From positions 1 through 45,791 of the forward strand of contig JBFMGC010000021.1 in NCBI GenBank assembly GCA_040752815.1: DNA of 45,791 nucleotides, written 5' to 3'. The first letter of the stretch is position 1; each line of letters begins with the position of its first letter. The translations under genes and the position numbers were made by a program. This document shows positions 1-8,457 of this stretch, in pieces. The notes under the pieces are model-generated. The model was given only the letters and a program-made list of their open reading frames with translations. It ran no database searches and was not told the origin of the DNA. The stretch comes from Candidatus Zixiibacteriota bacterium (GTDB lineage Bacteria > Zixibacteria > MSB-5A5 > GN15 > FEB-12).

Positions 1-61
1 CAATGTCGCCGTTTTCATCGCGCCGAGCCGTCAGGCGTTACACATGTCTCCCCCGCGCTGA
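1..61 (+). CDS. possible C-terminal end of a truncated gene
   Basis: Frame 2 is open from the window edge to a TGA at 59-61, which would be the last 19 codons of a gene entering from the left. It would converge on the SnoaL-like gene whose stop begins at 62. The stretch is too short to recognise a family, and another frame is also open here, so this is only a possibility. Confidence 0.2.
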   Translation, partial: NVAVFIAPSRQALHMSPPR

Positions 62-430
62 TCAGAACATCCCGCATTCATTGGGGGAGTCTTTCGGGGC
101 CTCCTGGACTATGTCCCAGAATTCCGCAATACGGTCGCCTTCGAAGCGAGCTATATGAACCACGGCCATTTCGGGCATGTTCGGGTTGAGCCGAATGCGT
201 GAGTGAGCCGCGACCAAGTCACCGTCTTCCAGCACTCGCAAGACTTCAAACGAAGTATTCGGGAACTGCGCCGAGGCTCCCTCCATGCCGGATTTGAGCG
301 ATAGGGCGTCGCCTCGAAAATACGGGTTGTGGTGACGAAAGTTGGGGTGGATATACATATCGTATGCTTCTTTGACCTTACCCGACGCAGCAAGTCTCAG
401 GAACGACTTAGTGATTTCTTTTCGGTTCAT
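62..430 (-). CDS. SnoaL-like / NTF2-fold protein
   Basis: This is a 122-residue single-domain protein of the SnoaL-like (NTF2-fold) type. It has the usual early block with an HHNPYFRG segment near residues 33-40 and a late block pairing a strand (VVHIARFEGDRIAEFWDIVQ) near 91-110, as in predicted polyketide-cyclase-like proteins. The length matches the family. There is no signal peptide, so it should be cytoplasmic. An AGGTG motif lies five bases before the ATG at 430. Members bind small hydrophobic ligands or carry out isomerase or aldol-type chemistry, but the substrate cannot be told from sequence. It stands alone, next to tRNA-Ser. Confidence 0.8.
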   Translation of the reverse strand: MNRKEITKSFLRLAASGKVKEAYDMYIHPNFRHHNPYFRGDALSLKSGMEGASAQFPNTSFEVLRVLEDGDLVAAHSRIRLNPNMPEMAVVHIARFEGDRIAEFWDIVQEAPKDSPNECGMF

Positions 431-534
431 GATGACACCTGGCAGTTTTGCTGTTCTGGTATTAGTTCTTGCCTAGTCTGTCGAATGACCGGCGCGTTCC
501 GGCTCAGGTTGGCCACCGATAGAGCGCCCCATCC

Positions 535-622
535 TGGCGGAGGAGGTAGGATTCGAACCCACGGTACCTTTCGGTACAACGGTTTTCAAGACCGCCGCTT
601 TCGACCACTCAGCCACTCCTCC
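535..622 (-). tRNA. tRNA-Ser (anticodon TGA)
   Basis: An 88-nt class II tRNA on the minus strand. The 7-bp acceptor stem (GGAGGAG with CTCCTCC), the anticodon loop CTTGAAA giving TGA, a long variable arm and the T-loop GGTTCGAATCC are all present. Discriminator G and an encoded CCA (535-537) complete the 3' end. It reads UCA codons. Confidence 0.96.
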
Positions 623-759
623 GTCGTCGTTCGACAGCTCCGCTGCCGTCTTGTCACCTCCAAAATCTAACTTTGTACATCGGAAATCAAGGAGATTGAG
701 TCAACGAACGCTTTGCGATTTCCCCTGGGTATCCGTGCGCTAAGGCGCAACACGTCAAG

Positions 760-787
760 AAAAGGGCGTCATTTCGGACGCCCCTTA
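760..787 (-). terminator. rho-independent terminator of the lipoprotein gene
   Basis: On the minus strand a GGGCGTC/GACGCCC stem with a six-base loop is followed at once by TTTT. It begins about 25 bases past the stop of the lipoprotein gene at 812. Confidence 0.75.
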
Positions 788-811
788 AATGCCTGTCGAA
801 AGTGTTCGTCT

Positions 812-2482
812 TTACCGGCCGCTCCACCGAGGAGCCATTGCTCCGCCCCCACAGTCCACTATCGTCGTCCAATGGAAGTCGCCGCCGGTAAACGTCAGCG
901 TGACAGTCTGATCGGGATTGACCATAGCGTTTACGGTCCAGTTACCGCTATAGTCGAAGGTGCCGGTCTCAAACTCCTCGCAATGAACGTCGAAATCGAC
1001 CGTGATGACCATCTCGCCGTCGAGGGGACACTCCCCAATGCCGTTCATCGGAATTGTCAGGTTGCTGACCGTCTGATGCATGGCCACCCCGACCTCGCAC
1101 CAGCCGCCGTAATCGCCGCTCTCGGACACGAACAGCGTGTCACGCACGGTGCCGGTAAGGCTCAGGGTCGTATCGGGGCCGACTGCATTCAGGTTGACTA
1201 TGCTGGAGTGATGGACTCTGCCCCAGTTCGGATTCTGGCTGCCCTCGAAGCCGGCGTGGACCCGCTCGCGTAGTTGATCGATTCCCTGCATGTCGCCGGG
1301 ATACTGCACCAGCTCACCGGAACTGTAGACCTGAACCGAATCAATGCCGCCGATGAACACGGTGTCGTTCCAGACGGTATCGACAACCAGGGCGCTGAAA
1401 TCGAAAATGTGCCAGCCGTTGGAGTACTCATAGCTGTGAATGGCCGAGATGACGATGTATTCACCGTCCTGGGCCGCCGATGGCAATCTCACCGGTTTCG
1501 GTGCGCCCGGAGCCGGTATCGAATCCAGGAGCATGACAGAGACGTCCACGGATCGATATGCCATCATGAAGTTATCCGGTCCATCGAAATACCTCACAAC
1601 AAAGGCCGAATCCGCTCCCGACTCGAAACCGCCCGTGCCGCACGGATGCGACGCTGTCCAGGTGTTGGTGCCATTACTGAACACGAAAGTGACCGTACCG
1701 TCATGGAAGGTTTCATTGACTGTCCAGGTTCCCACCACCGAACCGGCGTTGGCTCCGGTGCAGGCGATATTCACGCTGCCGGTGTAGCCCAGCGAGCCGG
1801 AGATGGGGCAGTTCAGTTCTTCGTTTTCCCACATGTTGTTCAGATCGAGGGTCAGGTTGTTCGCGCTGAGCGTGAAATTGACGCTGCCCGAGCAAGACGT
1901 AGTATCCGTTTCGACTATGTCGGTGTAGCTGAAATGCCCTTCGATAGCCCCGCTGCCGTCGACCACCAGCACCTCATGCAGGTCGCCCTGGCGCTCGATC
2001 GTGACGAAGATGTGGCCGCTGCCGCCGTTATCGCCTGTCCCTTCGGCAGTCATCCATAGGCGGCTGGTCACCCGGGTGAGCGAATCGCCTTTTGGATATT
2101 GCACGGCGGTCGTGCCATGCCAGAACTTGATGGTGTCGACTACGGTGAAGGTCAATTCCTCTTCCTGGTTGAGCTCTACGATCGTGAAGATCCACGACTG
2201 GGTCGCCTCGTCCCAGACCGCCGTGGTCGCCGCGGGCATGGGTGCGCGAGCGGGCGCTCCCTCGCCGGACATGATGCTGTCCATCAGGATAAAGGTCCTC
2301 TCAAACATGTCGCCCGCGATCTCGTCCACACCCTCAAACTGAGCCGAGAACATCTGATACGTGGGAGACTCCGGATCACCCGGTTCAAGCGGTTTGGTGT
2401 CTTTGCCGCTGCTGCAGCCGACAAGATTCAGGGCTGCGATAGCCATCGCCGCCGTCAGCCAGAATAAAACTACCCTTTTCAA
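812..2482 (-). CDS. lipoprotein with two copies of a four-cysteine beta-rich domain
   Basis: This 556-residue protein starts with a lipoprotein signal ending in LVGC (Cys23), so it is probably anchored in the outer membrane. It starts at TTG 2482, supported by GGAGG six bases upstream. I do not recognise the family. The body looks beta-rich, with many Thr, Val, Ser and Asp. It contains two related domains, about residues 95-285 and 355-548. Each has four cysteines (197, 225, 241, 281 and 462, 485, 501, 544), the middle pair spaced 16 residues apart in both, and each ends in a GTWTVN/GNWTVN strand followed by a W..(x)..C motif. No other cysteines occur besides the lipobox, which suggests two disulfides per domain. 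It has its own terminator. Surface or periplasmic binding is a guess. Confidence 0.85.
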   Translation of the reverse strand: MKRVVLFWLTAAMAIAALNLVGCSSGKDTKPLEPGDPESPTYQMFSAQFEGVDEIAGDMFERTFILMDSIMSGEGAPARAPMPAATTAVWDEATQSWIFTIVELNQEEELTFTVVDTIKFWHGTTAVQYPKGDSLTRVTSRLWMTAEGTGDNGGSGHIFVTIERQGDLHEVLVVDGSGAIEGHFSYTDIVETDTTSCSGSVNFTLSANNLTLDLNNMWENEELNCPISGSLGYTGSVNIACTGANAGSVVGTWTVNETFHDGTVTFVFSNGTNTWTASHPCGTGGFESGADSAFVVRYFDGPDNFMMAYRSVDVSVMLLDSIPAPGAPKPVRLPSAAQDGEYIVISAIHSYEYSNGWHIFDFSALVVDTVWNDTVFIGGIDSVQVYSSGELVQYPGDMQGIDQLRERVHAGFEGSQNPNWGRVHHSSIVNLNAVGPDTTLSLTGTVRDTLFVSESGDYGGWCEVGVAMHQTVSNLTIPMNGIGECPLDGEMVITVDFDVHCEEFETGTFDYSGNWTVNAMVNPDQTVTLTFTGGDFHWTTIVDCGGGAMAPRWSGR

Positions 2483-2614
2483 TCTGCACCTCCTGCCAGA
2501 AAGTAGCTTGTGTTCGTTCGTATCTTCTAAAGATCGGACGAACGGACCATTTTATTAGGGAGGTGTTATTGTGCCCGGCATAGAGCCGAAGAGGTTACAG
2601 CGGGTTCTTGCTCG

Positions 2615-2640
2615 GCTGTCGGGCAGGGTCGCCCGACAGC
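2615..2640. repeat. palindromic intergenic repeat, family D
   Basis: A perfect 10-bp inverted repeat (GCTGTCGGGC, six-base loop, GCCCGACAGC) between the lipoprotein gene and the beta-helix gene. A near-identical core recurs at 8458-8482, so it belongs to a dispersed family. It may also end transcription of the beta-helix gene, although no T-run follows. Confidence 0.6.
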
Positions 2641-2690
2641 ACGGAACGGACCGCTTTCTCAGGAGAGTTCGGTGACGCCCGCCCTGCTGG

Positions 2691-3914
2691 TCAGCGGGCC
2701 GCCCGCGGACCGCCCTGGAGGCCGATATGCGAGCGCGTACCGTCGCGATTAAATATGGTCGAATCACCGGCGTTCCAGGCCGGGGATTCCGGCTTGAGGC
2801 GGAAGTCGTTTTCGCCCATGAACATCGGATCGGCCTTGAGATTGCCGTTGATGTCCGTTTGATCCCAGATGTCTTCGTAGTCGCGGGCTTTGTTGTCCCA
2901 GACGATGTTGTTCCGGAACACCCATTTGGCCCAGTCGCCGTAGTTCCAGACCCCGACACAGGGGCAAACCCATTGGTCCCGCCAGCCGTTGGAGGTGATT
3001 ATGTTGTTAACGAACCGTCCCCGGCTGCTGGTCGACCACGGAGCGACCCCGCAGTTACCGTTATGGTGCACCACGTTGTTGGTCGCTTCCATCGTGGACT
3101 CGCCGGTCCCGATAATGCCCCAACCGAGATTGTCGTGGACGAGGTTGTTCGATGCCACTACCATTGATGTGCCGAATGAACCGACTCCCTTCCAGAAGCC
3201 GGTTACTTCGTTGCGAAAGGCTAGGCAATAAGCGTCCCAGGTGACACCGATCCCCGCGCCCCGTCCCTTATTAATCTCGCAGTCGCTGATAAGTGCGGTC
3301 GCCCCACGATAAAGCGCGATACCGTCCCATCCACCGTTGAGGATCCGGCAGTCGCGAATGGTAAGATCGGCTCCCTCGCGGCCGAAAATCCCGCCAATAC
3401 CGACCACCACGGACGAATCACTGGAACGATCGGTATTATCTTTGATATCAACCTGCTCGATTGTCACCCTCGAATTGCGTACGACTATTGCCGCATCTGT
3501 GGCGTTGCCGTCGTCGTCGCGCACGCCGCCGGTGATAGTCAGGTTGCGAATCTCCGTCCCATCGGCGTTGTCGACGAAGACACCGTAACCGGCGTTGGTG
3601 ACCAGGCGGGTCTCTCGTCTATCCGCGCCGAGAAGTACCAGGCCCTTCCCTCTTATAATATAACCGTGGCTGGCGGCGACATCCGTTTGCGGATCCTCAC
3701 AGTTTCCGCAGAGCGGATCGGTGAATTTGGTGCGTTTGGCTTCGAAAGTTTTCGCGCCGAGCTTAATCGTGTCGCCGTTGGCCGCATGGTTGATAACCGA
3801 TTGCAGGTCTGATCCGCGCTCCACTGTCAATGTAGCAGCAGGTGTGGTAGACGCGAGGAGCAGCAGGAGGAGGATGGTTGCACGAGCCGGCAGATGAGGG
3901 CATCTGCCGGGCAT
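2691..3914 (-). CDS. secreted right-handed parallel beta-helix repeat protein
   Basis: A 407-residue secreted protein. The ATG at 3914 gives a normal signal peptide (Arg-containing start, then a Leu-rich core and an Ala-x-Ala-type end). Longer readings to 4001 translate an intergenic palindrome and are rejected. The mature protein shows the pattern of pectate-lyase-like beta-helices: an opening 'DLQSVINHAANGDTIKL' segment typical of this fold, then rungs with regularly spaced Asn, Gly and Val such as GVFVDNADGTEIRNLTITGG and repeated NNVVHHN/NNIV units. Cys pairs near residue 70 (CGNCEDP) may form a disulfide. Related proteins are polysaccharide lyases or hydrolases, or NosD-like surface proteins; no catalytic set could be identified, so the substrate is unknown. 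Confidence 0.85.
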   Translation of the reverse strand: MPGRCPHLPARATILLLLLLASTTPAATLTVERGSDLQSVINHAANGDTIKLGAKTFEAKRTKFTDPLCGNCEDPQTDVAASHGYIIRGKGLVLLGADRRETRLVTNAGYGVFVDNADGTEIRNLTITGGVRDDDGNATDAAIVVRNSRVTIEQVDIKDNTDRSSDSSVVVGIGGIFGREGADLTIRDCRILNGGWDGIALYRGATALISDCEINKGRGAGIGVTWDAYCLAFRNEVTGFWKGVGSFGTSMVVASNNLVHDNLGWGIIGTGESTMEATNNVVHHNGNCGVAPWSTSSRGRFVNNIITSNGWRDQWVCPCVGVWNYGDWAKWVFRNNIVWDNKARDYEDIWDQTDINGNLKADPMFMGENDFRLKPESPAWNAGDSTIFNRDGTRSHIGLQGGPRAAR

Positions 3915-3931
3915 TTTTAGAGCGATTCCAG

Positions 3932-3959
3932 TGGGCGGCAGACCTCCCGGTCTGCCCCA
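3932..3959 (-). repeat. palindromic intergenic repeat, family B
   Basis: A GGCAGACC/GGTCTGCC palindrome with asymmetric ends. Its reverse complement matches 8373-8400 over 28 bases, and a diverged copy lies at 36274-36297. It sits just upstream of the beta-helix gene. Confidence 0.8.
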
Positions 3960-3979
3960 GAGAGTGCGACCGTCGACCC

Positions 3980-4321
3980 TCACTCCGAGAGTTCCTTCCA
4001 CATCCGATACGCTCTACGAATGTGCGGAATCGTAATCGACCCGCCAACCACCAGTCCGATCGCCATGACCTCGTCGAATTCCGGGTCGCTCACCTGATGT
4101 TCTTTGGCCTTAATAACATGGTAAGTGATGCAGTCATCGCAGCGAAGCACCAGCGATGCGGCCAGTCCGAGTAGCTCTTTTGTCTTAGCGGGCAGGGCCC
4201 CGTCGCGATAGACCGCGCCGTCGAGCGCGAAAAACCGCTTGATATTGATGTCATCGCGGGCGAGAACTATCTCGTTGAGTAGCTCGCGTTCCTTCCTGAA
4301 TTCGTCAACACGCTTGGGCAT
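3980..4321 (-). CDS. carboxymuconolactone decarboxylase family protein (AhpD-like)
   Basis: A 113-residue cytoplasmic protein of the CMD/AhpD fold. It carries the redox motif C61-D-D-C64 followed by His68 (RCDDCITYH), the CXXC-x3-H arrangement of AhpD-type peroxidase partners. The start at ATG 4321 is preferred because GGAG lies eight bases upstream and a good promoter (4349-4377) lies inside the longer upstream reading. Family members act as thiol-disulfide reductants for peroxides, or as gamma-carboxymuconolactone decarboxylases. With the CXXC present a redox role is more likely. The physiological partner is not in the window. Confidence 0.88.
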   Translation of the reverse strand: MPKRVDEFRKERELLNEIVLARDDINIKRFFALDGAVYRDGALPAKTKELLGLAASLVLRCDDCITYHVIKAKEHQVSDPEFDEVMAIGLVVGGSITIPHIRRAYRMWKELSE

Positions 4322-4348
4322 GAGCTTACTCCTACAGTTATCGAACCC

Positions 4349-4377
4349 AATATAGAACAAGCTGCCACCCGTCACAA
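4349..4377 (-). promoter_or_regulatory. sigma70-type promoter for the CMD/AhpD-like gene
   Basis: TTGTGA, a 17-base spacer and TATATT on the minus strand, placing the transcript start some 20 bases before the ATG at 4321. Confidence 0.5.
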
Positions 4378-4567
4378 CCGTTTTGGAGTCCGCCGGCCGC
4401 CAATCTGTGGCGCCTATTTCCTGGGTGGTTGACATCGGTGCGGTCCGGGGTTATTCTCCGTTAAAGTAAACTCGATTCCGGTTCGGATACGGAACCACCG
4501 CTCCCCCCTGCCCCTCTCGCCACGGAGGTTGGGTTCTCGAACTCCGAAGCCTCGACAAAGGTAGTGA

Positions 4568-5959
4568 TTGAGAATGGGCGATAAACTGATAACAGTAGTT
4601 ATTCCAACTCTGAACGAGGAAGAGACCATCGCCAGCGTGGTCGGCATGGCCGCACGGTCGCCGTCGGTTCTCGAGGTGCTCGTGATCGACGACAAATCGG
4701 TGGACCGCACGGTGCCCAATGCCAGGGAGGCCGGCGCGACGGTAATCACCAGCACCAAACTCGGAAAGGGTGCTTCCATGCGAGACGGTCTCCTGGTAGC
4801 CAAAGGTGAAGTACTGGTTTTCCTTGACGGAGATATTGGCGACTATTCCGACGACATAGTCGAGCGGCTCGCCGAGCCGATTCTCACCGGCCGGGCCGCT
4901 TTCGTCAAGTCCCGTTTCACGCGGCAAGCCGGACGTGTGACCGAACTTGTCGCCCGGCCGCTTCTGTCGCTGCTGTTCCCCGATCTGCTTCACATCCGTC
5001 AGCCACTCAGCGGTATGATCTCGGCCAGGAAGTCACTCCTTGCGGGCATCAATTTCGAGGAGGACTACGGAGTAGATATCGGCTTACTCATAGACATGCA
5101 CTTGCAGAGAGCTGTGATCGAGGAGGTGGACATTCAATATATCACTAACCGGATGAAACCCTGGCCGGAGCTGGGCAAGATGTCGCGCGAAGTGGCCCGC
5201 GCAATTCTCAAGCGCGCGTCGGCCTCGCACTATCTGCACCTCGAGGACATGCAGAGCATAAACGTCATCCGGGACCAGATGGAGCATGCCATCCAGGAGT
5301 CGCTGCTCACGCTCAAGAAACTGGCCGTTTTCGATATGGACAATACCATCCTCCGCGGCCGCTTTGTCGAAACCGCGGCCAAGCGGTTTGGAATGGAGAG
5401 GGAATTGATCGAAATCCTTGCGGCCAACCACGAACCCTGGCTCAGAACCAAGCAGATCGCCCGCCTGTTCCGTGGCCGGAATATTGGCGAGCTGATTGAG
5501 ATAGTTGACAGCATCCCGTACACCCCGAATTCGTCGGAAATTGTCGCCGCAATGAAAAGTCGGGGCTATATCGTGGGAATCATCAGCGACAGCTACGATT
5601 TCGCCGCCAACCACGTCAAGACGAAGATCGGCGCCGATTTTGCCCTGGCCAACGAACTGGAATTCTCTCAGAGTATGGCCACCGGCGAAGTCAAGATACC
5701 GTCATTTTTCGCTCGGTCCGCCGCGAGCATATGCAGCCACAGTGTGTGCAAAACCCACGCTCTGGTCGACATCACCGCGCGCTACGAAGTGGGACTGTCA
5801 GACGTCATCGCGATCGGCGACAGCGAACCCGATGTGTGTATGATAAAGCACGCCGGTATTGGCGTATCATTCTGCTCCCGCAACGAGCTGCTGAACGCCG
5901 TGGCTGATTTCAGAATAAGCGAACCGAGTTTCAAGGGGCTGCTCGACGTTGCGCAGTAA
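4568..5959 (+). CDS. GT81-like glucosyl-3-phosphoglycerate synthase fused to a HAD phosphatase
   Basis: A 463-residue two-domain protein. Residues about 8-225 resemble GT81 glucosyl-3-phosphoglycerate synthase (GpgS). They include VVIPTLNEEET (10-20), the GKGASMRDGL segment (66-75), a DGD metal-binding triad (87-89), GRVTELVARPL (122-131), QPLSG (145-149) and YGVDIGLLID (167-176). Residues about 250-455 are a SerB-type HAD phosphatase: DMDNT (256-260), SDS (340-342), Lys395 and GDSEPD (417-422). If the match holds, domain one would join a sugar from an NDP-sugar to 3-phosphoglycerate and domain two would remove the phosphate, giving a compatible solute such as glucosylglycerate. Other glycosyl transfer reactions remain possible. 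TTG 4568 has AAAGG six bases upstream; ATG 4574 is the alternative start. No neighbours share the pathway. Confidence 0.82.
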   Translation: MRMGDKLITVVIPTLNEEETIASVVGMAARSPSVLEVLVIDDKSVDRTVPNAREAGATVITSTKLGKGASMRDGLLVAKGEVLVFLDGDIGDYSDDIVERLAEPILTGRAAFVKSRFTRQAGRVTELVARPLLSLLFPDLLHIRQPLSGMISARKSLLAGINFEEDYGVDIGLLIDMHLQRAVIEEVDIQYITNRMKPWPELGKMSREVARAILKRASASHYLHLEDMQSINVIRDQMEHAIQESLLTLKKLAVFDMDNTILRGRFVETAAKRFGMERELIEILAANHEPWLRTKQIARLFRGRNIGELIEIVDSIPYTPNSSEIVAAMKSRGYIVGIISDSYDFAANHVKTKIGADFALANELEFSQSMATGEVKIPSFFARSAASICSHSVCKTHALVDITARYEVGLSDVIAIGDSEPDVCMIKHAGIGVSFCSRNELLNAVADFRISEPSFKGLLDVAQ

Positions 5960-5982
5960 CCGGAGGGGCCGCGCCCCGGCCC
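5960..5982. terminator. GC-rich hairpin between convergent genes
   Basis: The 23 bases between the plus-strand fusion gene and the minus-strand TPM gene hold an imperfect GAGGG..CCG/CGG.CCCTC hairpin. It has no T-run, so its role as a shared terminator is uncertain. Confidence 0.3.
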
Positions 5983-6615
5983 TCACTCCGATACCTTCGG
6001 CCTGTCCGGCAACTCATTGACATCATCGCCGGTGCGTGGGAAATGAGCGGCAAGCTCGACCCCAATCATCTCAATCGCCTGAATGATCCCCTCGGCGTGC
6101 CTGTCCTGTTTCATGGCGTCGATAATAATCCCGTGCGGTTTGTCCCAATAATCAGACGAGACTTTCGACGCTATCCCCTTATCGGCAACAACCGCCGCCT
6201 GCTCCTCTTCGAGTGACACAAAAACCAGCACACCGGTCAGACCGCGAGTGGGTGTGATCTGATGAAAACGGCTGAGCGCCTGTTTCCAAACTGCCCGGCG
6301 GCATCTTCCGCTGCGCTTGAGAAAGCGCCCCCAGCCGAACCAGGCGACTACAAAGCCGACAGCGCCCCACAATAGCATTTGAGTAGTATCGTAATAGACG
6401 CCCCAGTCGATATCGCGCGTGAAGTAGAGCGCCGCCAGCATGCACACGAGCGTAAACAGCAGTGCATGAATCAGGCGTTCGGTGTTCCAGTGGCGCGAAT
6501 GCGCCGACAGCTCCACCACGATCTCGCCGTTAGTGGACGATTCGGCTTTCGTGACAGCCGCTTCGATGGCGTCGAAGTCGGCCTGCGAGAAGTACTTGTC
6601 AACAAGTGAAACCAT
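5983..6615 (-). CDS. TPM-domain membrane protein
   Basis: A 210-residue protein with a TPM (TLP18.3/Psb32/MOLO-1) domain split by two membrane segments. The opening block includes NGEIVVELSAHSRHW. Two hydrophobic stretches follow, near 45-64 and 77-96. The rest of the TPM fold comes after (LTGVLVFVSLEEEQAAVVADKGI and the DYWDKPHGIIIDAMK segment). ATG 6615 has GGAG upstream; an earlier ATG at 6636 overlaps the previous stop with poor spacing. It is the third gene of a lemA-TPM-TPM operon and starts 14 bases past the stop of its partner. TPM proteins are thought to act in membrane-protein maintenance or phosphatase-like roles; no exact function is assigned. Confidence 0.85.
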   Translation of the reverse strand: MVSLVDKYFSQADFDAIEAAVTKAESSTNGEIVVELSAHSRHWNTERLIHALLFTLVCMLAALYFTRDIDWGVYYDTTQMLLWGAVGFVVAWFGWGRFLKRSGRCRRAVWKQALSRFHQITPTRGLTGVLVFVSLEEEQAAVVADKGIASKVSSDYWDKPHGIIIDAMKQDRHAEGIIQAIEMIGVELAAHFPRTGDDVNELPDRPKVSE

Positions 6616-6629
6616 ATTCAATCCCGCTC

Positions 6630-7361
6630 CTACCATCCTCCGCTCGCGCCGCCGCCGCCCGATGATCCGCCGCCGAAACTGAATCCGCCCCCGCCGCCAC
6701 CTCCGCCGCCGAAGCCGCCGCCAAAACCACCGAACCCACCGATAAACGGCCCGCCGAACCGTCGGCCGATCGAACTCTTCCGCCGCATAAGCGAGAGCAG
6801 CGCGAAAAAGATGATGAATCCAATTGGAATGAGCAGCGGAATACCGGGCGGCACTTCATCGTCGGCCTCGGGAGGATCATATTCGCCGCCGATCGCCTGC
6901 ACAATGCCGTCGAGTACCGCGCCAACCCCACCTGCGAAATCTCCTTCACGAAAACGCTGTGCCATCGGTGAGTTTTTGTTCACGAGACGGCCGGCCTCGA
7001 GATCGGTCAACGCTCCCTCAAGACCGTATCCGACCTCGATCCGCGCCTTCTTCTCCTCGATAGCCACCAGAAACAGAACCCCGTTGTCCTTGTCCGCTTT
7101 GCCAATACCCCATTTGTTGAACACGTCGTGCGCGAAGTCCTCGAGCGCTGCCCCGTCGAGAGTCGGAACAATCAGCACGCCGATTTCGCTGCCGGACTGC
7201 TGCCGATAACTAAGCGCCTTTGCCTCGAGCCGCCGGATCTCAGCGTTGCTAAGGATGTCTGCCAGATCGTTGATCGGGCCTTTGTAGTCGGGAATCTCGG
7301 CGGCGATCAGGCAACCTGTCGCCGCCAAAAGTACGAGTATTGCGGAGAAAACCTTTTTCAA
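6630..7361 (-). CDS. TPM-domain protein, YgcG family, with Gly-rich tail
   Basis: A 243-residue exported membrane protein. A signal peptide (1-20) precedes the TPM domain (about 24-150: PINDLADILS, GSEIGVLIVPTLDG, NGVLFLVAIEEKKARIEVGYGLEG). One membrane helix lies near 176-192, followed by a low-complexity Gly/Phe/Ser tail ending in GGW, the usual YgcG/YdgH-like architecture. The domain should lie outside the inner membrane. The gene is second in the lemA operon. This LemA-TPM pairing is widespread and points to a shared envelope function, but the biochemical activity is not settled. Confidence 0.9.
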   Translation of the reverse strand: MKKVFSAILVLLAATGCLIAAEIPDYKGPINDLADILSNAEIRRLEAKALSYRQQSGSEIGVLIVPTLDGAALEDFAHDVFNKWGIGKADKDNGVLFLVAIEEKKARIEVGYGLEGALTDLEAGRLVNKNSPMAQRFREGDFAGGVGAVLDGIVQAIGGEYDPPEADDEVPPGIPLLIPIGFIIFFALLSLMRRKSSIGRRFGGPFIGGFGGFGGGFGGGGGGGGGFSFGGGSSGGGGASGGW

Positions 7362-7375
7362 TGTGGCTTATCCGC

Positions 7376-7993
7376 CTACTGATTCTGGAAAGCCTCTTTC
7401 ACACTGGGCGCGGTCTGGGCCTCGGGCTGGGCCGCGAAGAACTGCTTTTCGTACGGGAATCCGAAAATGCTGCCCGCGATTAGCGCCTTGATGCCACGCT
7501 GACGATAGACGTTGTACTCGCGCACCACTTCGTTATAGACGCGTCGCTCCTGGGCGATCCGGTTTTCGGTTCCTTCGAGCTGAGTCATCAGATCGGAATA
7601 AAGCTGGTCACCTTTGATTTCCGGATACCGCTCGACAACCACGTTGATAAGCGAATTCAACTGGCGCGAGAGCGCCCCCGCCAGCGAATCGAGCAGCAGC
7701 GGACTTTGGCCTTCGAGAGCCGACTGCGCTTGCCCGGTCAATTCAATCACCCGCTGGCGCATGGCGATAACCTCGGTCAGGGTCGCCTGCTGGCGCTGCA
7801 TGAAATTGTCCACGCTGGCCACCAGGTTGGGGACGAGATCGAATCGACGCTGATAGACATTCTGCACCTGCGCCCATTTTTCATCGACACTCTGCGTGCG
7901 GTCAATCAGCCCGCCACGGCCGGACCATATCCAGAATCCGGCCAGCACGACAATTAGCACAATTGCGATTAACGCAGCTCCGACAACTTTCAT
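7376..7993 (-). CDS. LemA family protein
   Basis: A 205-residue LemA-family protein. It has a short N-terminal anchor (residues about 4-20, hydrophobic) with the coiled-coil domain outside. Family blocks are clear: QSVDEKWAQVQNVYQRR, FDLVPNLVASV, ERYPEIKGDQLYSDLMTQLEGTENRIAQERR and YNVYRQ. The ATG at 7993 has AAAGGA eight bases upstream and places the membrane anchor right at the N-terminus. It is the first gene of the lemA-TPM-TPM operon, with a 14-base gap to the next. LemA proteins are widely conserved envelope proteins of unclear biochemical role. Confidence 0.93.
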   Translation of the reverse strand: MKVVGAALIAIVLIVVLAGFWIWSGRGGLIDRTQSVDEKWAQVQNVYQRRFDLVPNLVASVDNFMQRQQATLTEVIAMRQRVIELTGQAQSALEGQSPLLLDSLAGALSRQLNSLINVVVERYPEIKGDQLYSDLMTQLEGTENRIAQERRVYNEVVREYNVYRQRGIKALIAGSIFGFPYEKQFFAAQPEAQTAPSVKEAFQNQ

Positions 7994-8312
7994 AGAATAT
8001 TCCTTTCTCACAAAGCTATACTAAGCAGCGGCACGGGTATTCACGAAAATCGGGATTGAATACCTGTAGCACAAGGGGAAATGCTCGTGATTTCCGGCAG
8101 CAGGTGCTGATGCCTGACCATCGGAAAAGACTGACATGCGCGACGAGTCTCGCGATGACGGGTCCGACTGTATCCCAACGACTAATACTTGCTAATTCCG
8201 TGCGCGGCAGACGTCCTGAGGCTGTCTCAGAAGCCAAAAGAAGTTGCGGCAGGTCCTTGTCCCGGCCCGATGAAAGAGGGACGGAACTGAGACTTGACGC
8301 AACAGATCAATT

Positions 8313-8400
8313 CCGTGCGCGGCCCGCCGACAGTGGGTCCTCGTCTGCCCGTGTATCGAAGAATGATCTGGGTGGGGCAGACCGGGAGGTCTGCCGCCCA
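8313..8400 (+). repeat. composite dispersed repeat, copy 1 (includes a family B palindrome)
   Basis: About 88 bp that align along their whole length, at roughly 80-85% by eye, with the reverse complement of 36274-36360. Its last 28 bases equal the reverse complement of 3932-3959. A diverged piece of its middle occurs near 9337-9367. Confidence 0.8.
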
Positions 8401-8457
8401 CGATTACAAGTTACTAGTTGGGAAGGCACTAGATAACCCGTATATACTAACTCCTGG

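Noticed and set aside
3915-4001. N-terminal extension of the beta-helix protein
   Set aside because: It translates a family B palindrome, and the ATG at 3914 gives a normal signal peptide.
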